Shown here in pieces: positions 17,955-26,879 of a stretch of 64,000 nt of DNA; position 1 is the first letter of the stretch, and every line of letters starts with the position of its first letter. The stretch is from NCBI GenBank assembly GCA_900471485.1, contig UCEU01000008.1, positions 129,314 through 193,313 on the forward strand, written 5' to 3'. Source of the stretch: Hyphomicrobiales bacterium (GTDB lineage Bacteria; Pseudomonadota; Alphaproteobacteria; Rhizobiales; Rhizobiaceae). Below the pieces are notes generated by a model. That model was not told where the DNA came from. It searched no databases and worked only from the letters and a program-made list of their open reading frames with translations. Both the position numbers and the translations under genes were made by a program.

Positions 17955-19379
17955 TCACCTGGAAACGGCGCCGGACAGCTTGCCCATGATCGGCGCAATG
18001 GACGCCGCATGACGAAGGCTCAGGAGACCCTGGATGAGCTCCTCCTGCTCACCGCTCGTCATGAATTCACCGGTTATGGTCCTGAATTTTTCGACAACCG
18101 GGCCCTCGTTCAGGCCGCGATCGGGGAACGAGTGGCCCGGCGGATGAAGGCATTCGGTCTCGACGATCTCTCCGCCCGCCATGCGTATCTTGAGATTGCA
18201 GGGCATCGCCGTCGGCGCGCGGTCACCGAGTTCCGCCGAGACGGCGAGGCGGACCTTCGCCGTCAGGGCCTTGGTGACGGGCTCGTCCCAACGGCGGTTC
18301 TCGAACTGTTTCTTGGTCAGTGTCCCGTCGATCAGTACGACCGCGGGAAGGAACGTGAAGCTGTGATCCGCGGTTTCGCGGGTGGATGGCGTCAGCCGGT
18401 GCACCTCGGCCTGCTGCTTCCTGATGATCGGCAGATCGGCCATCGTCACATCGATCGCCTCGATGTCTTCGATGCGGCCGGCGACCAGCTTGTGGGCCTC
18501 AAGTGCCGCGACGACCTCGGATTGCGCCGTTCCGATGCAGGCAAAGGTCTTCACGTGCGAGTTCAGGATGTAAAGCGTGTCGGTGATCGGCGCCCAGAGA
18601 TCCTCGATGCCGAGCGATGGATCGAATACCGAGGTCAGGCCCCACTTGTGATCCAGGATCTGCTTCGGTCCGGTCATTCCCTTCGATGCGAGAAGCGCAG
18701 CCTGGACACCTTGCTGCGCCGTGAAGGCACTGACCATGTTCTTGGCGCCTGAGAGTTCGCCGTAGCGAACGATCGATGGCGTGGCGCATCGCGCCGCTGC
18801 AAGCGCAAGCGCGTTTGCCTGTTGGGAAACGTCGAGCTTCAGGATGCGGCCAGCCATGGCGGCGGCGACAAGTCCGAGCGCGCTGGTCCCATCCCATACC
18901 GAGGAATACGGCATCAGGTTGCGCAGACGCCGGAACAGTTCATAGCCCATGATGATCGATGTCAGGACGTCCTGTCCGGCGGCTCCGGCCATTTCTCCCA
19001 CCGCGAGAGCGGAGGCAAGCGTATCGCTGCAATGGCCACCGACATGCAGCTTCCCCTCCTTCATCATGAACTGCACGTCGTTGAAGTCCAGCGAACGGAC
19101 CAGGGCACAGTTCAACAGGGTTGCATTGAGAACCGATGTCCGGAAGCCCTGACCGATCGCGGCGCATTGAGGGTTGCCGCCAAGCTCCTGGACCAGTGCG
19201 GCCACACGCTGCGGCGAGCCGGCATCGTGGCTTGCGAAGGCGCAGCCGATGGAATCGAGCGCCAGCAGCTCGGCCTGCCGGAGCGCGAGATCCGTGGTGT
19301 AGGCCTCATCCGTCCGCAGCGTCCAGGCTGCGAGGGATGCGATCGAAGAACCGTTGAGATGAGAAACGTGCTCGTTCAT
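17955..19379 (-). CDS. MmgE/PrpD family protein (transporter operon)
   Basis: 474 aa from the ATG at 19379, with GGAGGA upstream. MmgE/PrpD features include LDSIGCAFASHDAGSP and SLDFNDVQFMMKEGKLHVGGHCSDT, the latter equivalent to the active-site D/H region. Distinct from the copy at 7024-8382. Family members are 2-methylcitrate dehydratase and cis-aconitate decarboxylase. Standing between a ThDP enzyme and two tricarboxylate transporters, it probably acts on a tri- or dicarboxylate that they import. Confidence 0.85.
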   Translation of the reverse strand: MNEHVSHLNGSSIASLAAWTLRTDEAYTTDLALRQAELLALDSIGCAFASHDAGSPQRVAALVQELGGNPQCAAIGQGFRTSVLNATLLNCALVRSLDFNDVQFMMKEGKLHVGGHCSDTLASALAVGEMAGAAGQDVLTSIIMGYELFRRLRNLMPYSSVWDGTSALGLVAAAMAGRILKLDVSQQANALALAAARCATPSIVRYGELSGAKNMVSAFTAQQGVQAALLASKGMTGPKQILDHKWGLTSVFDPSLGIEDLWAPITDTLYILNSHVKTFACIGTAQSEVVAALEAHKLVAGRIEDIEAIDVTMADLPIIRKQQAEVHRLTPSTRETADHSFTFLPAVVLIDGTLTKKQFENRRWDEPVTKALTAKVRLAVSAELGDRAPTAMPCNLKIRMAGGEIVETECLHPPGHSFPDRGLNEGPVVEKFRTITGEFMTSGEQEELIQGLLSLRHAASIAPIMGKLSGAVSR

Positions 19380-19454
19380 AGATATAGGAATCCTCCATCC
19401 GGACGCGGTGGCGCCCATCCTGTTTCGACTGGTATTTTGCACAATGGCTTGGGG

Positions 19455-21128
19455 CTAATGGCCCATATGCGCGCGCATCACCGGCGTCGTCACGTTGTCG
19501 GCGATGTGAATGTCCCAGAGTTCGGCACCTGCGCCGGCGCTTTGAAAATCCAGGAATGCTTGATCAAACTGTTCGGGGCTGTTGAGCGTCCTGCCGCGCA
19601 GGCCGAAACCGCGGGCAATGGCGGCGAGGTCGCCACGACCGAACGTCCCTCCTTCGTCGCTGATGCCGTCGGCGTGCATCTTGTGAATTTCCGAACCATA
19701 GGCGCCGTCATTCAGGATGCAGATCAACAGTTTCAGCCCGTGGCGACGCACCGTCTCCAATTCCTGCGCATGCATCAGCAGGCTGCCGTCGCCCTCGATA
19801 AGCACGATCGTTCGTTCCGGCTTTCCGACGGCCGCGCCGATCGCGTAGGAGAGGCCATTGCCGATCGCTCCGAAATCGCGGATCACACCGAAGTTCTCCG
19901 GCCTGCGGCCTCGCATCTGTGCCGCGAAGTAAGCGCAATGGCCGGAACTGTTGACGATTTCCCAGTCTTTCGGCACGACTCGGTCGATCGCTGCGACGGC
20001 ATCGCGCGGGTCGATGAGGTCAGGCTGAGCCGGGAAGACGGCGCCGTCCGCCGGCCCGCCGGATATCTCCCTGGCGACCGCATCACTGCGCCAGCCGTGA
20101 TGCGCGATGTCCTTTGGCAGTCTGTCGAGAATGGCGCGAACCCCTTCACGTGCATCGGCTTGTAGAAAGATATCGGCCGCCTGCCTGCCGTGCTTCAGCC
20201 CAAGCGGACGCGTTTCGATCTGGATCTTGCGCGCCTTGCCATAGAGCTTGGCTCCATCCGTGGTGAAGTGCGCAAGGCTCGCGCCAACAGCGATGAGGAG
20301 ATCAGCCTCCTGCATCAATCGCCGGCCCGCTTCGCGGGCATAGCCGCCGGAAATGCCGATCCCGAAGGGATGGTGGTCGAACATGCCGCGGACCGGGAGC
20401 GTTGTGGCGAGCATCGCACCACACGCATCCGCAAGAGCCTCGCAGTCAGCCACGGCGCCAGCTTGAAGCGCGCCGAGCCCGGCAACGAGGACAGGTCTTT
20501 GCGATGACCGGATCGCCTCCACCACGCGATCGACATCGGCGTCGTTCGGGACCATGCGACCCACATTGGGAATGCTCGCCGACGACGGCAGATACTGGGT
20601 CTTGGCCGGCATCGCCTGCTTCTGCAGATCGAGTGGAACGCCGAGTACGACCGGAATCTGTTCGGTTCGCGCCTTGAAGAAGGCTTCACGCACGCAGTCG
20701 GTCATCCGTTTCAGGCTGTGGACCGCGATGTAATGGGCGCCGGTCGCGACGACGAGGGGACGCTGGTCGATGTGCTGGTTGTAGAAGGCCGCATCAAGCG
20801 GGCTCTCGCCGGCGAATATCACAAGCGGCACGCGCGCCTGTACGGCTGTCGCAAGCGCGGTCATGATCTGCGTCAATCCCGGGCCGCAGGTCACGGATGC
20901 GACGCCAACCTTGCCGGTCCTGCGCGCATACATCGTTGCCATGGCGCAGGCTGCGTGCTCGTGCCGGGCGTAGACGCCGCGCACTCCCAGGCTCGTGAGG
21001 CTGGCGGCCCAATGCATGTTTCCGTCGCCGAGCAACGCGAAGAGAGCCTCGGTTTCCTCCGCCTTGAAGGCGTCGGCCAGCGCGCGGTAAGCGGTCGGAT
21101 TGGCGTTGATTGAGGTAATGGAGTTCAT
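19455..21128 (-). CDS. Thiamine-diphosphate-dependent enzyme (acetolactate synthase/decarboxylase family)
   Basis: 557 aa with the three ThDP-enzyme domains. The N-terminal PYR domain has the catalytic Glu in YARHEHAACAMATMYAR; the C-terminal PP domain has the cofactor motif GDGSLLMHAQELETV ending in NDGAYG. The overall pattern suits 2-oxo-acid decarboxylases, sulfoacetaldehyde acetyltransferase-like or benzoylformate-decarboxylase-like enzymes. The substrate is not evident. Its ATG overlaps the tctA stop by four bases. It may decarboxylate or ligate a 2-oxo acid produced in the pathway. Confidence 0.85.
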   Translation of the reverse strand: MNSITSINANPTAYRALADAFKAEETEALFALLGDGNMHWAASLTSLGVRGVYARHEHAACAMATMYARRTGKVGVASVTCGPGLTQIMTALATAVQARVPLVIFAGESPLDAAFYNQHIDQRPLVVATGAHYIAVHSLKRMTDCVREAFFKARTEQIPVVLGVPLDLQKQAMPAKTQYLPSSASIPNVGRMVPNDADVDRVVEAIRSSQRPVLVAGLGALQAGAVADCEALADACGAMLATTLPVRGMFDHHPFGIGISGGYAREAGRRLMQEADLLIAVGASLAHFTTDGAKLYGKARKIQIETRPLGLKHGRQAADIFLQADAREGVRAILDRLPKDIAHHGWRSDAVAREISGGPADGAVFPAQPDLIDPRDAVAAIDRVVPKDWEIVNSSGHCAYFAAQMRGRRPENFGVIRDFGAIGNGLSYAIGAAVGKPERTIVLIEGDGSLLMHAQELETVRRHGLKLLICILNDGAYGSEIHKMHADGISDEGGTFGRGDLAAIARGFGLRGRTLNSPEQFDQAFLDFQSAGAGAELWDIHIADNVTTPVMRAHMGH

Positions 21129-22627
21129 TTCGCGATACTCTCCAGCTTCTTGTGCTTCCTCTTCGGGAGGAAGGGGATACAGAAGACGACGACGCTCGCG
21201 AGCAATAGCGTTACCGCGATCGGGCTGCTGACGAGGATCCCCATGTCGCCGCCGGAGATGGTCAGGGACTGCCGGAAGGATTTCTCCAGTAGGCCGCCGA
21301 GAACGATCGACAGGACAAGGGGAGGAATGGGAATGGAGAACTTCCGCATGAGATAGCCCAGAACCCCGAAGCCCAGCGCGAGATAGAGTTCCACGACGCT
21401 CTCGTTCATCGAGTAAACGCCGATGCTGGCGACAACCAGAATGAGCGGCAGCATGATGCCGGCCGGGACATAGAGAATGCGGACGAACAGCATGATGAGC
21501 GGCAGGTTGAGAATGAAGAGGATCACGTTGCCGATGTACATGCTGTCTATCAGCCCCCAGACGAGGTCCGGTTCCTTGATCAGCAGTTGCGGGCCTGGCT
21601 GAACGCCGTAGATCATGAAGGCGCCGAGGAGGATGGCGGTCGAGGCCGATCCCGGCAGGCCTAGGGCGAGCAGCGGAACGAATGCTCCTGTCGCCGCGGC
21701 GTTATTGGCGGATTCGGGGCCTGCCACGCCTTCGATCATGCCTGTGCCGAACTTTTCCGGCTCCTTCGACAGGCTGCGCTCGAGGCTGTAGGAAAGGATC
21801 GTGGCGATCGTCGCGCCGCCGCCCGGAAGAATGCCCTTGAAGAAGCCGAGGAAGCTGCCGCGCAGGATCGGCATGCGGGCGCGGCGCCATTCCTCGCGGT
21901 TGAGCCACAGGGTTCCCTTGATGCCGATGATCTCGGTCTTGCCCCGAAACATGTCTTCGAGCGTGACGAAGACTTCCGAGATCGCGAACAGGCCGACTGC
22001 GGCGACGATGAAGCCGACACCGTCCTGGAGTTCGGTCACGCCGCCCGTAAAGCGCGCCGTACCACTCTGCAGGTCGATGCCCACCGTCGCGATCATCAGG
22101 CCGACCATCACCGCGAAAGCGGCCTTGGGCAGGGACGAACCGGTCAGCGACGTTACCGACGACATCGAGAAAAGCAGAAGCGCGAAATATTCCGCAGGGC
22201 CGATCTGAAGTGCGAAACGCGACAGCGGCACGGCGAGAACACTCAGCAGGGCGACCCCGATGGTTCCGGCGATGAACGAGCCGATCGCGGCCACGGCCAG
22301 CGCCGCTCCCGCCCGCCCGGAGCGTGCCATCTGGAAACCGTCGAGCGTGGTCATCACCGATGAGGCCTCGCCGGGCGTGTTGATCAGGATCGAGGTGGTC
22401 GATCCGCCGTATTGTGCGCCGTAATAGAGGCCCGCGAGCATGATGATGGCCGAGGCCGGGTCCATGCCGAAGGTCGCCGGGATCAGCAGTGCCATGCCCG
22501 CCGCCGGGCCAAGGCCGGGCAATACGCCGACGATCGTGCCCATGACGCAGCCGAGAAACGCGTACCAGAGATTGGCCGGCTCTAGCGCGACGGCGAAACC
22601 GCCGATGAAGTGTGAGAACTGTTCCAT
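21125..22627 (-). CDS. Tripartite tricarboxylate transporter large permease TctA (system 2)
   Basis: 500 aa from the ATG at 22627; normal TctA length. Conserved Gly/Pro-rich segments [19 protein letters not shown] and [19 protein letters not shown] are present, with about twelve membrane segments. Encoded between tctB (five bases upstream) and the ThDP enzyme. Together with TctB and TctC it forms a complete, separate TTT system of the same operon. Confidence 0.93.
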   Translation of the reverse strand: MEQFSHFIGGFAVALEPANLWYAFLGCVMGTIVGVLPGLGPAAGMALLIPATFGMDPASAIIMLAGLYYGAQYGGSTTSILINTPGEASSVMTTLDGFQMARSGRAGAALAVAAIGSFIAGTIGVALLSVLAVPLSRFALQIGPAEYFALLLFSMSSVTSLTGSSLPKAAFAVMVGLMIATVGIDLQSGTARFTGGVTELQDGVGFIVAAVGLFAISEVFVTLEDMFRGKTEIIGIKGTLWLNREEWRRARMPILRGSFLGFFKGILPGGGATIATILSYSLERSLSKEPEKFGTGMIEGVAGPESANNAAATGAFVPLLALGLPGSASTAILLGAFMIYGVQPGPQLLIKEPDLVWGLIDSMYIGNVILFILNLPLIMLFVRILYVPAGIMLPLILVVASIGVYSMNESVVELYLALGFGVLGYLMRKFSIPIPPLVLSIVLGGLLEKSFRQSLTISGGDMGILVSSPIAVTLLLASVVVFCIPFLPKRKHKKLESIAK

Positions 22628-22632
22628 GCGAT

Positions 22633-23118
22633 CTATCCGAAATCGAGGATGCCGGCCGGCAGACGGGCGCCGAAGAGCGTGTCGAGCAGGAGGTATGCCG
22701 CGATCGGAAACAGCAACGCGACGATGATGTTCGTCATCCACTTGCCGCGGCTACTGTAACTCAGAAAAGCGAGCAAGAACAAAGCGGAGGCGACGAGGAA
22801 GCCGAGATACTCGAAGACGAGGTAATAGACCGCCAGCATCGCCAGCGCGATCAGCGAGACCTTGGTGATCCCGCCATTCTCCTCTGCTTGCTCATGCACC
22901 TCTCCTCGGGCAGGCCGCCTCATGTTGAGGTGTTCGACAATCAGACAGAGCGATGCGATGAGAAGACCGGTTGCCACCATGTAGGGGAAAAGACGGGGGC
23001 CGATCGGGTCGCTGAAAGCCGGTATCGACAGCCGGCTCGCGGCGGCGCCGTAGGTTACGGCAGCCACGAAGCCGAATGCGGAGATGTACAGCCGTGAATT
23101 ATCGATAAGCCTGGACAT
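22633..23118 (-). CDS. Tripartite tricarboxylate transporter small subunit TctB (system 2)
   Basis: 161 aa, four predicted membrane helices, the usual TctB layout with a charged loop between helices 2 and 3. The start at 23118 follows AGGAG by eight bases; a longer frame exists to 23139. It lies between tctC and tctA, as in classical tctCBA operons. Confidence 0.88.
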   Translation of the reverse strand: MSRLIDNSRLYISAFGFVAAVTYGAAASRLSIPAFSDPIGPRLFPYMVATGLLIASLCLIVEHLNMRRPARGEVHEQAEENGGITKVSLIALAMLAVYYLVFEYLGFLVASALFLLAFLSYSSRGKWMTNIIVALLFPIAAYLLLDTLFGARLPAGILDFG

Positions 23119-23165
23119 GCCCGAGCTCCTCTTCCTCAATATGCCGAGTGTGGATTGCGGGGACG

Positions 23166-24170
23166 CTAGTTGGATTGACCGGCGGTGACCAGCGCGAGGT
23201 AGTTTCGGAATTGTGCGTCCATGTCGCCCATGAACTTGGCGCTATCGGCAGCGTTGAGATAGCGGGCCTCGAAGATTTCTTCCTTGGCGCTCTTCTTGTA
23301 TTCGTCAGACGCCATGAAACCCTGGAAGGCTTTTTGCCAGAAATCGATCTCTTCCGGTTTCAGGTCCGGTGGGCCGATGATACCGCGCCAGGCGGAAACT
23401 GACACGTCGTAGCCCATCTCTTTCCAGGTCGGGACGTCGGCAAGCGGTGCCTCCGCGCGGTGGTCCGATGCGACGGCGATAAACCGTAGCTGCTTGGTCT
23501 CGATAAACTGCATCATCGAGCCCGGCGGCGTGACGACAACATCGACATGGCCGCCGAGCACCGATGTGATCCCTTCATTGCCGGATTCGAAGCTCACCGC
23601 CTTCACGGCGCGAATGTTGGCGCCGACTGCCTTGGCAAGCAGGATTGCCGCCATGTGATTGGCTGTGCCAAGGCCGCTCGAAACGGAGAAGCTGACCGAC
23701 GAGGGGTCGTCCTTGAGGCGCTTGGCAAGGTCGGCGCCGTCCTTGATCGGCGAGTCATACTTCACGGCGAACATCATCGGCTCCTCGTAGAGGATCGAGA
23801 GCGGGGTGAAGTCGCTATACTTGAGTTCGGAACGTCCAAGCAGGTTGTTCGATATCAGCAGCGTGTTGACCGCCATCAGCCGTGATGGGTCACCGGCATG
23901 CGCCTTGATGTAGGCCATGGCCAGCGCATGGCCGCCGCCGGGCTTGGGCAGGACGATGCTTTGCGAGGGGATGAGATTTTCGGATTTGAGGTAGAGATCG
24001 GTCAGGCGCGCCAAGCGATCCATGGCGCCGCCGGGAGCGTTGCCGATGACCATTTCCAGGGGCTTGTCGAGTGTAAAGTCGGCGGCGACGCTGCCAGGGG
24101 CCGAAACGGCCAAGCCGATCATCGCGATGGCTCCAGCGGCCATCCATCTGGTTTTTCTTTCCCAGGACAT
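23166..24170 (-). CDS. TctC-type solute-binding protein (system 2)
   Basis: 334 aa from the ATG at 24170, preceded by GGAGGAG. Signal peptide ends near SVAA (about residue 30). The mature part PLEMVIGNAPGGAMDRLARLTDLYL is of the Bug/TctC type. First gene of the long operon running to 13421, and divergent from the double-HTH LysR at 24488, its likely regulator. Ligand unknown; a polycarboxylate is expected. Confidence 0.9.
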   Translation of the reverse strand: MSWERKTRWMAAGAIAMIGLAVSAPGSVAADFTLDKPLEMVIGNAPGGAMDRLARLTDLYLKSENLIPSQSIVLPKPGGGHALAMAYIKAHAGDPSRLMAVNTLLISNNLLGRSELKYSDFTPLSILYEEPMMFAVKYDSPIKDGADLAKRLKDDPSSVSFSVSSGLGTANHMAAILLAKAVGANIRAVKAVSFESGNEGITSVLGGHVDVVVTPPGSMMQFIETKQLRFIAVASDHRAEAPLADVPTWKEMGYDVSVSAWRGIIGPPDLKPEEIDFWQKAFQGFMASDEYKKSAKEEIFEARYLNAADSAKFMGDMDAQFRNYLALVTAGQSN

Positions 24171-24487
24171 CTGCGTTTCTCCTCCCCAGAATATCGCTAT
24201 GTCAGGCAAGGCTCCCATCCCAACCTGTGTCATTAGAGAACGCTGCCGGCAGAGTCATTGCAAATTAAAACTGCGCGGAACGATATAAGTTTATGCTGAA
24301 GTCCTTCACTTTTGCGGGAGGCCGGGCGGTCCCGGCGCGGCAAGGCGGTCACGCTCCTGCCGGGCCACTTTATGGTGGATTCGTTTTGCAAAATGCTGTT
24401 CTTTGAGGATGGAGGAGATCAAAGGTGCTCAAAACGACGCGGACCGTAACAGGGTGCTGCTTCGAGCCGCGCCATTGATACTAACTA
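24171..24487. promoter_or_regulatory. Divergent promoter region with shared LysR-type element
   Basis: A 317-base gap between the TTT operon and its LysR gene. A block beginning TTGCAAATTAAA at 24258 and ending GATATAAGTTT at 24292 recurs with the same spacing upstream of module B (36816-36851). The block lies 88-122 bases from the tctC start, as expected for a LysR recognition site. TTTTGCAAAA occurs at about 24384. No gene was recognised in the gap. Confidence 0.5.
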
Positions 24488-25720
24488 ATGAGCGAATTTT
24501 TCGAAGACGAACATGCGGAGTTCCATAGCCTAACGGTCCCGAACATCCGTCACCTTCGTGCCATCGACGCCGTGGCGCGCAATGTCAGCGTCAGCCGCGC
24601 ATCCGCCGAGATCAATCTCTCGCAGCCGGCGGTGACGCAGGCAATCGCCAAGATGGAGGGCACGATCGGGCGCACGCTCTTCGACCGTCGCCAGAATGGC
24701 TCCTATCCGACGGCCGCCGGCGAAGTCTTCCTGCATCGCGTCCGGAGGTTTCTCGATCAGATCGACCGCGCCCTGTCCGACGTCAAGGCGAATGACGGCG
24801 CGCAGCCGCTTTCGTGGCATGTAACGAGCGCGCAGATCCGCTGTCTGCTGGCAATCGCAAAGAGCACGTCCTTTTCGCAGGCGGCACGTTCGGTCGGCAT
24901 TTCGACCGCATCGCTGCATCGCGCGGCGCGGGAGATCGAGGCGACACTGCAGCGCCCGCTTTACCAGGCGACGAAGTATGGCTTGGTGCTGTCGCCGCTC
25001 GGCATGGAGTTCGCCCGCAAGATCGGACTGGCAATCCGAGAAATGGAAGCCGTCGATGACGACATCCGCTACCTCGATGGCGTGGAAAGCGGCCGCATCG
25101 CCATCGGCACGCTGCCGATGTCGGGCGCCTATCTGATCGGCGCGGCGATCGCCGACCTGACGCGGCAATTTCCCGAAGCGCGGGTGTCGGTGACCAATTC
25201 GCCATACAACATCCTGCTGAACAGCCTGCGCACCGGCGCGGTCGACGTGATATTCGGCGTTTTGCGAAAACCGGAATGGGCCGTCGATATCGAGGAGGAA
25301 GCACTCTTCTCCGATCCCTATTGCATCGTGTCGCGGGCCGGTCATCCGCTTGCGTCGCGCTCGGAGATATCGATCTCGGACCTGACCGACTACGATTGGA
25401 TCGTTCCGGGCGAGGGCTCGCCCAGGCGGCGACAGTACGAGGCGGTATTCGAGGGCGCCCAGCGGCGGCCGCGCGTGGGGATCGAAACGAGCTCGCTTTC
25501 GACGATCCGCTCGATCCTGATGTACAGCGACCGGCTGACGCTGGTGAACCGCCATGAGGTTGAGACGGAAGAGCGCCTGAAGCTGCTCTCCGTCTTGAAC
25601 TGGACGCCCAACCTGCCGCCCATGAGAAAGGGCATCACCACACGTTCCGACTGGTTGCCGACACCCGTCCAGTCGCGGTTTCTCAATCTGTTGCGGGGGC
25701 ACGCGCGCCGCGCCGATTGA
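24488..25720 (+). CDS. LysR-family regulator with two tandem HTH domains
   Basis: 410 aa, about 110 longer than typical LysR proteins. Residues 19-78 are a LysR HTH (NIRHLRAIDAVARNVSVSRA, NLSQPAVTQAIAKME). Residues 114-172 form a second one (SAQIRCLLAIAKSTSFSQAA, GISTASLHRAAREIE). The effector domain starts near residue 202. A second protein of this unusual build lies at 36873. Divergent from the TTT/ThDP/MmgE operon, which it probably controls. The effector is probably an intermediate or the imported acid. No strong ribosome-binding site is seen. Confidence 0.88.
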   Translation: MSEFFEDEHAEFHSLTVPNIRHLRAIDAVARNVSVSRASAEINLSQPAVTQAIAKMEGTIGRTLFDRRQNGSYPTAAGEVFLHRVRRFLDQIDRALSDVKANDGAQPLSWHVTSAQIRCLLAIAKSTSFSQAARSVGISTASLHRAAREIEATLQRPLYQATKYGLVLSPLGMEFARKIGLAIREMEAVDDDIRYLDGVESGRIAIGTLPMSGAYLIGAAIADLTRQFPEARVSVTNSPYNILLNSLRTGAVDVIFGVLRKPEWAVDIEEEALFSDPYCIVSRAGHPLASRSEISISDLTDYDWIVPGEGSPRRRQYEAVFEGAQRRPRVGIETSSLSTIRSILMYSDRLTLVNRHEVETEERLKLLSVLNWTPNLPPMRKGITTRSDWLPTPVQSRFLNLLRGHARRAD

Positions 25721-25742
25721 CGAGGAACGCCAGCGCCTACGG

Positions 25743-26879
25743 TCAATGCCCCTCGTTCATCATGCGCCGCTCCCGGGCGTATCGGACCAACGCCAGGAAG
25801 CGGTAGATGCCGTGCATGAACTTGCCGTAGGGCATGCTGAGGAACAGGCTGAACACCACGCCGAGATGGATGGCGAGCAGCAGGCCCATGGCCGGTGTCG
25901 TGCGCAGGGCCATGAGCAGCAGACCCGTCAGCCCCGTCAGGAAGAGCATCAGGATGAAGGCGATGTCCATGCCCAGGCGCGGCGCGTCGAGAAGCTGCGG
26001 ATCGCGGCGCCACTTGGCGTGCAGCAGGCCGAGCGGCCCGGTGACCAGACCGATACCGCCGAGCGTACCGAGAACCACCGGCAGATCATACCAGGGATAG
26101 GGTGCTTCGATTCCGAGCAGATAGTGGTATCCGGTCGCCATGCTCGTCGAGAGAAAGCACAGGGCGAAGCCGTAGAACGTCAGGTGATGGTAAAGCCGGC
26201 GGCGATCCGTCGGGGTGTCGTCATCGTTCATGCACCCGACGCCGCCGCCGTCCAGATAGCGCAACGAGCCGGCATCCCGGATCGCCTGCCATATGGAACC
26301 GGGTTGCCGAAGCGTCGCGAGGGGCTCGCCGATATCGAGCCAGAACGACCGCACGCCCATGGCTGCGGCAACGGCGGCGTAGAGCGTGACCAGAAGGAAA
26401 AGGCCCGCCATCGCGTTGTGCGGCATCAGCCTGTAGAACGCCCCGGCGCCCTCGTGACTGCCGAACAGGACGGCGGGATCATTCCACATCACGAAGCCGC
26501 AGATGAACAACGCGATGGCGCCGGCCGTCATGACCGTCATCCAGACGCCGTTTCGCTCGAAGGCGACAGCCATGGATTTCGGCCAGACATAGGCCTGATA
26601 GGTGTCGCCGCGCAGCCGGGCTAGTGTCTGCGGAACGTTGACGTCGAATTCGTGCGGAGGGGCGAACTGGCAATCCGAGAGGCATGCGCCGCAGCCGTGA
26701 CAGAGGTTGGCGAGATAGTTGAGATCGCCGTCGGAAAAGGCGCGTCGCATCTCCATTGCCGGGAAGACTGCGCAAAGGCCCTCGCAATAGCGGCAGGAAT
26801 TGCAAACCGTCATCAGTCGGTCGGCTTCCTCTAGCGTAGCGCTCGCATGGATGATGCTGTCGCCGATATGAATGTTCAT
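25743..26879 (-). CDS. tcuB: Tricarballylate utilisation protein TcuB-like (Fe-S/membrane electron carrier)
   Basis: 378 aa. The N-terminal part has two ferredoxin-type Cys clusters (CNSCRYCEGLC near residue 26 and CHGCGACLSDC near 60), followed by about six membrane helices. This is the layout of TcuB/CitB, which reoxidises the flavin of TcuA and passes electrons to the membrane. It overlaps tcuA by four bases (ATGA). With the tricarboxylate transporters nearby, oxidation of tricarballylate to cis-aconitate or a related dehydrogenation is plausible. Confidence 0.88.
   Translation of the reverse strand: MNIHIGDSIIHASATLEEADRLMTVCNSCRYCEGLCAVFPAMEMRRAFSDGDLNYLANLCHGCGACLSDCQFAPPHEFDVNVPQTLARLRGDTYQAYVWPKSMAVAFERNGVWMTVMTAGAIALFICGFVMWNDPAVLFGSHEGAGAFYRLMPHNAMAGLFLLVTLYAAVAAAMGVRSFWLDIGEPLATLRQPGSIWQAIRDAGSLRYLDGGGVGCMNDDDTPTDRRRLYHHLTFYGFALCFLSTSMATGYHYLLGIEAPYPWYDLPVVLGTLGGIGLVTGPLGLLHAKWRRDPQLLDAPRLGMDIAFILMLFLTGLTGLLLMALRTTPAMGLLLAIHLGVVFSLFLSMPYGKFMHGIYRFLALVRYARERRMMNEGH

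Noticed and set aside
17217..20165. Long plus-strand frames of 511 and 447 aa
   Set aside because: Antisense to TctC, MmgE/PrpD and the ThDP enzyme; their text is low in protein-like patterns and has no recognisable motif.
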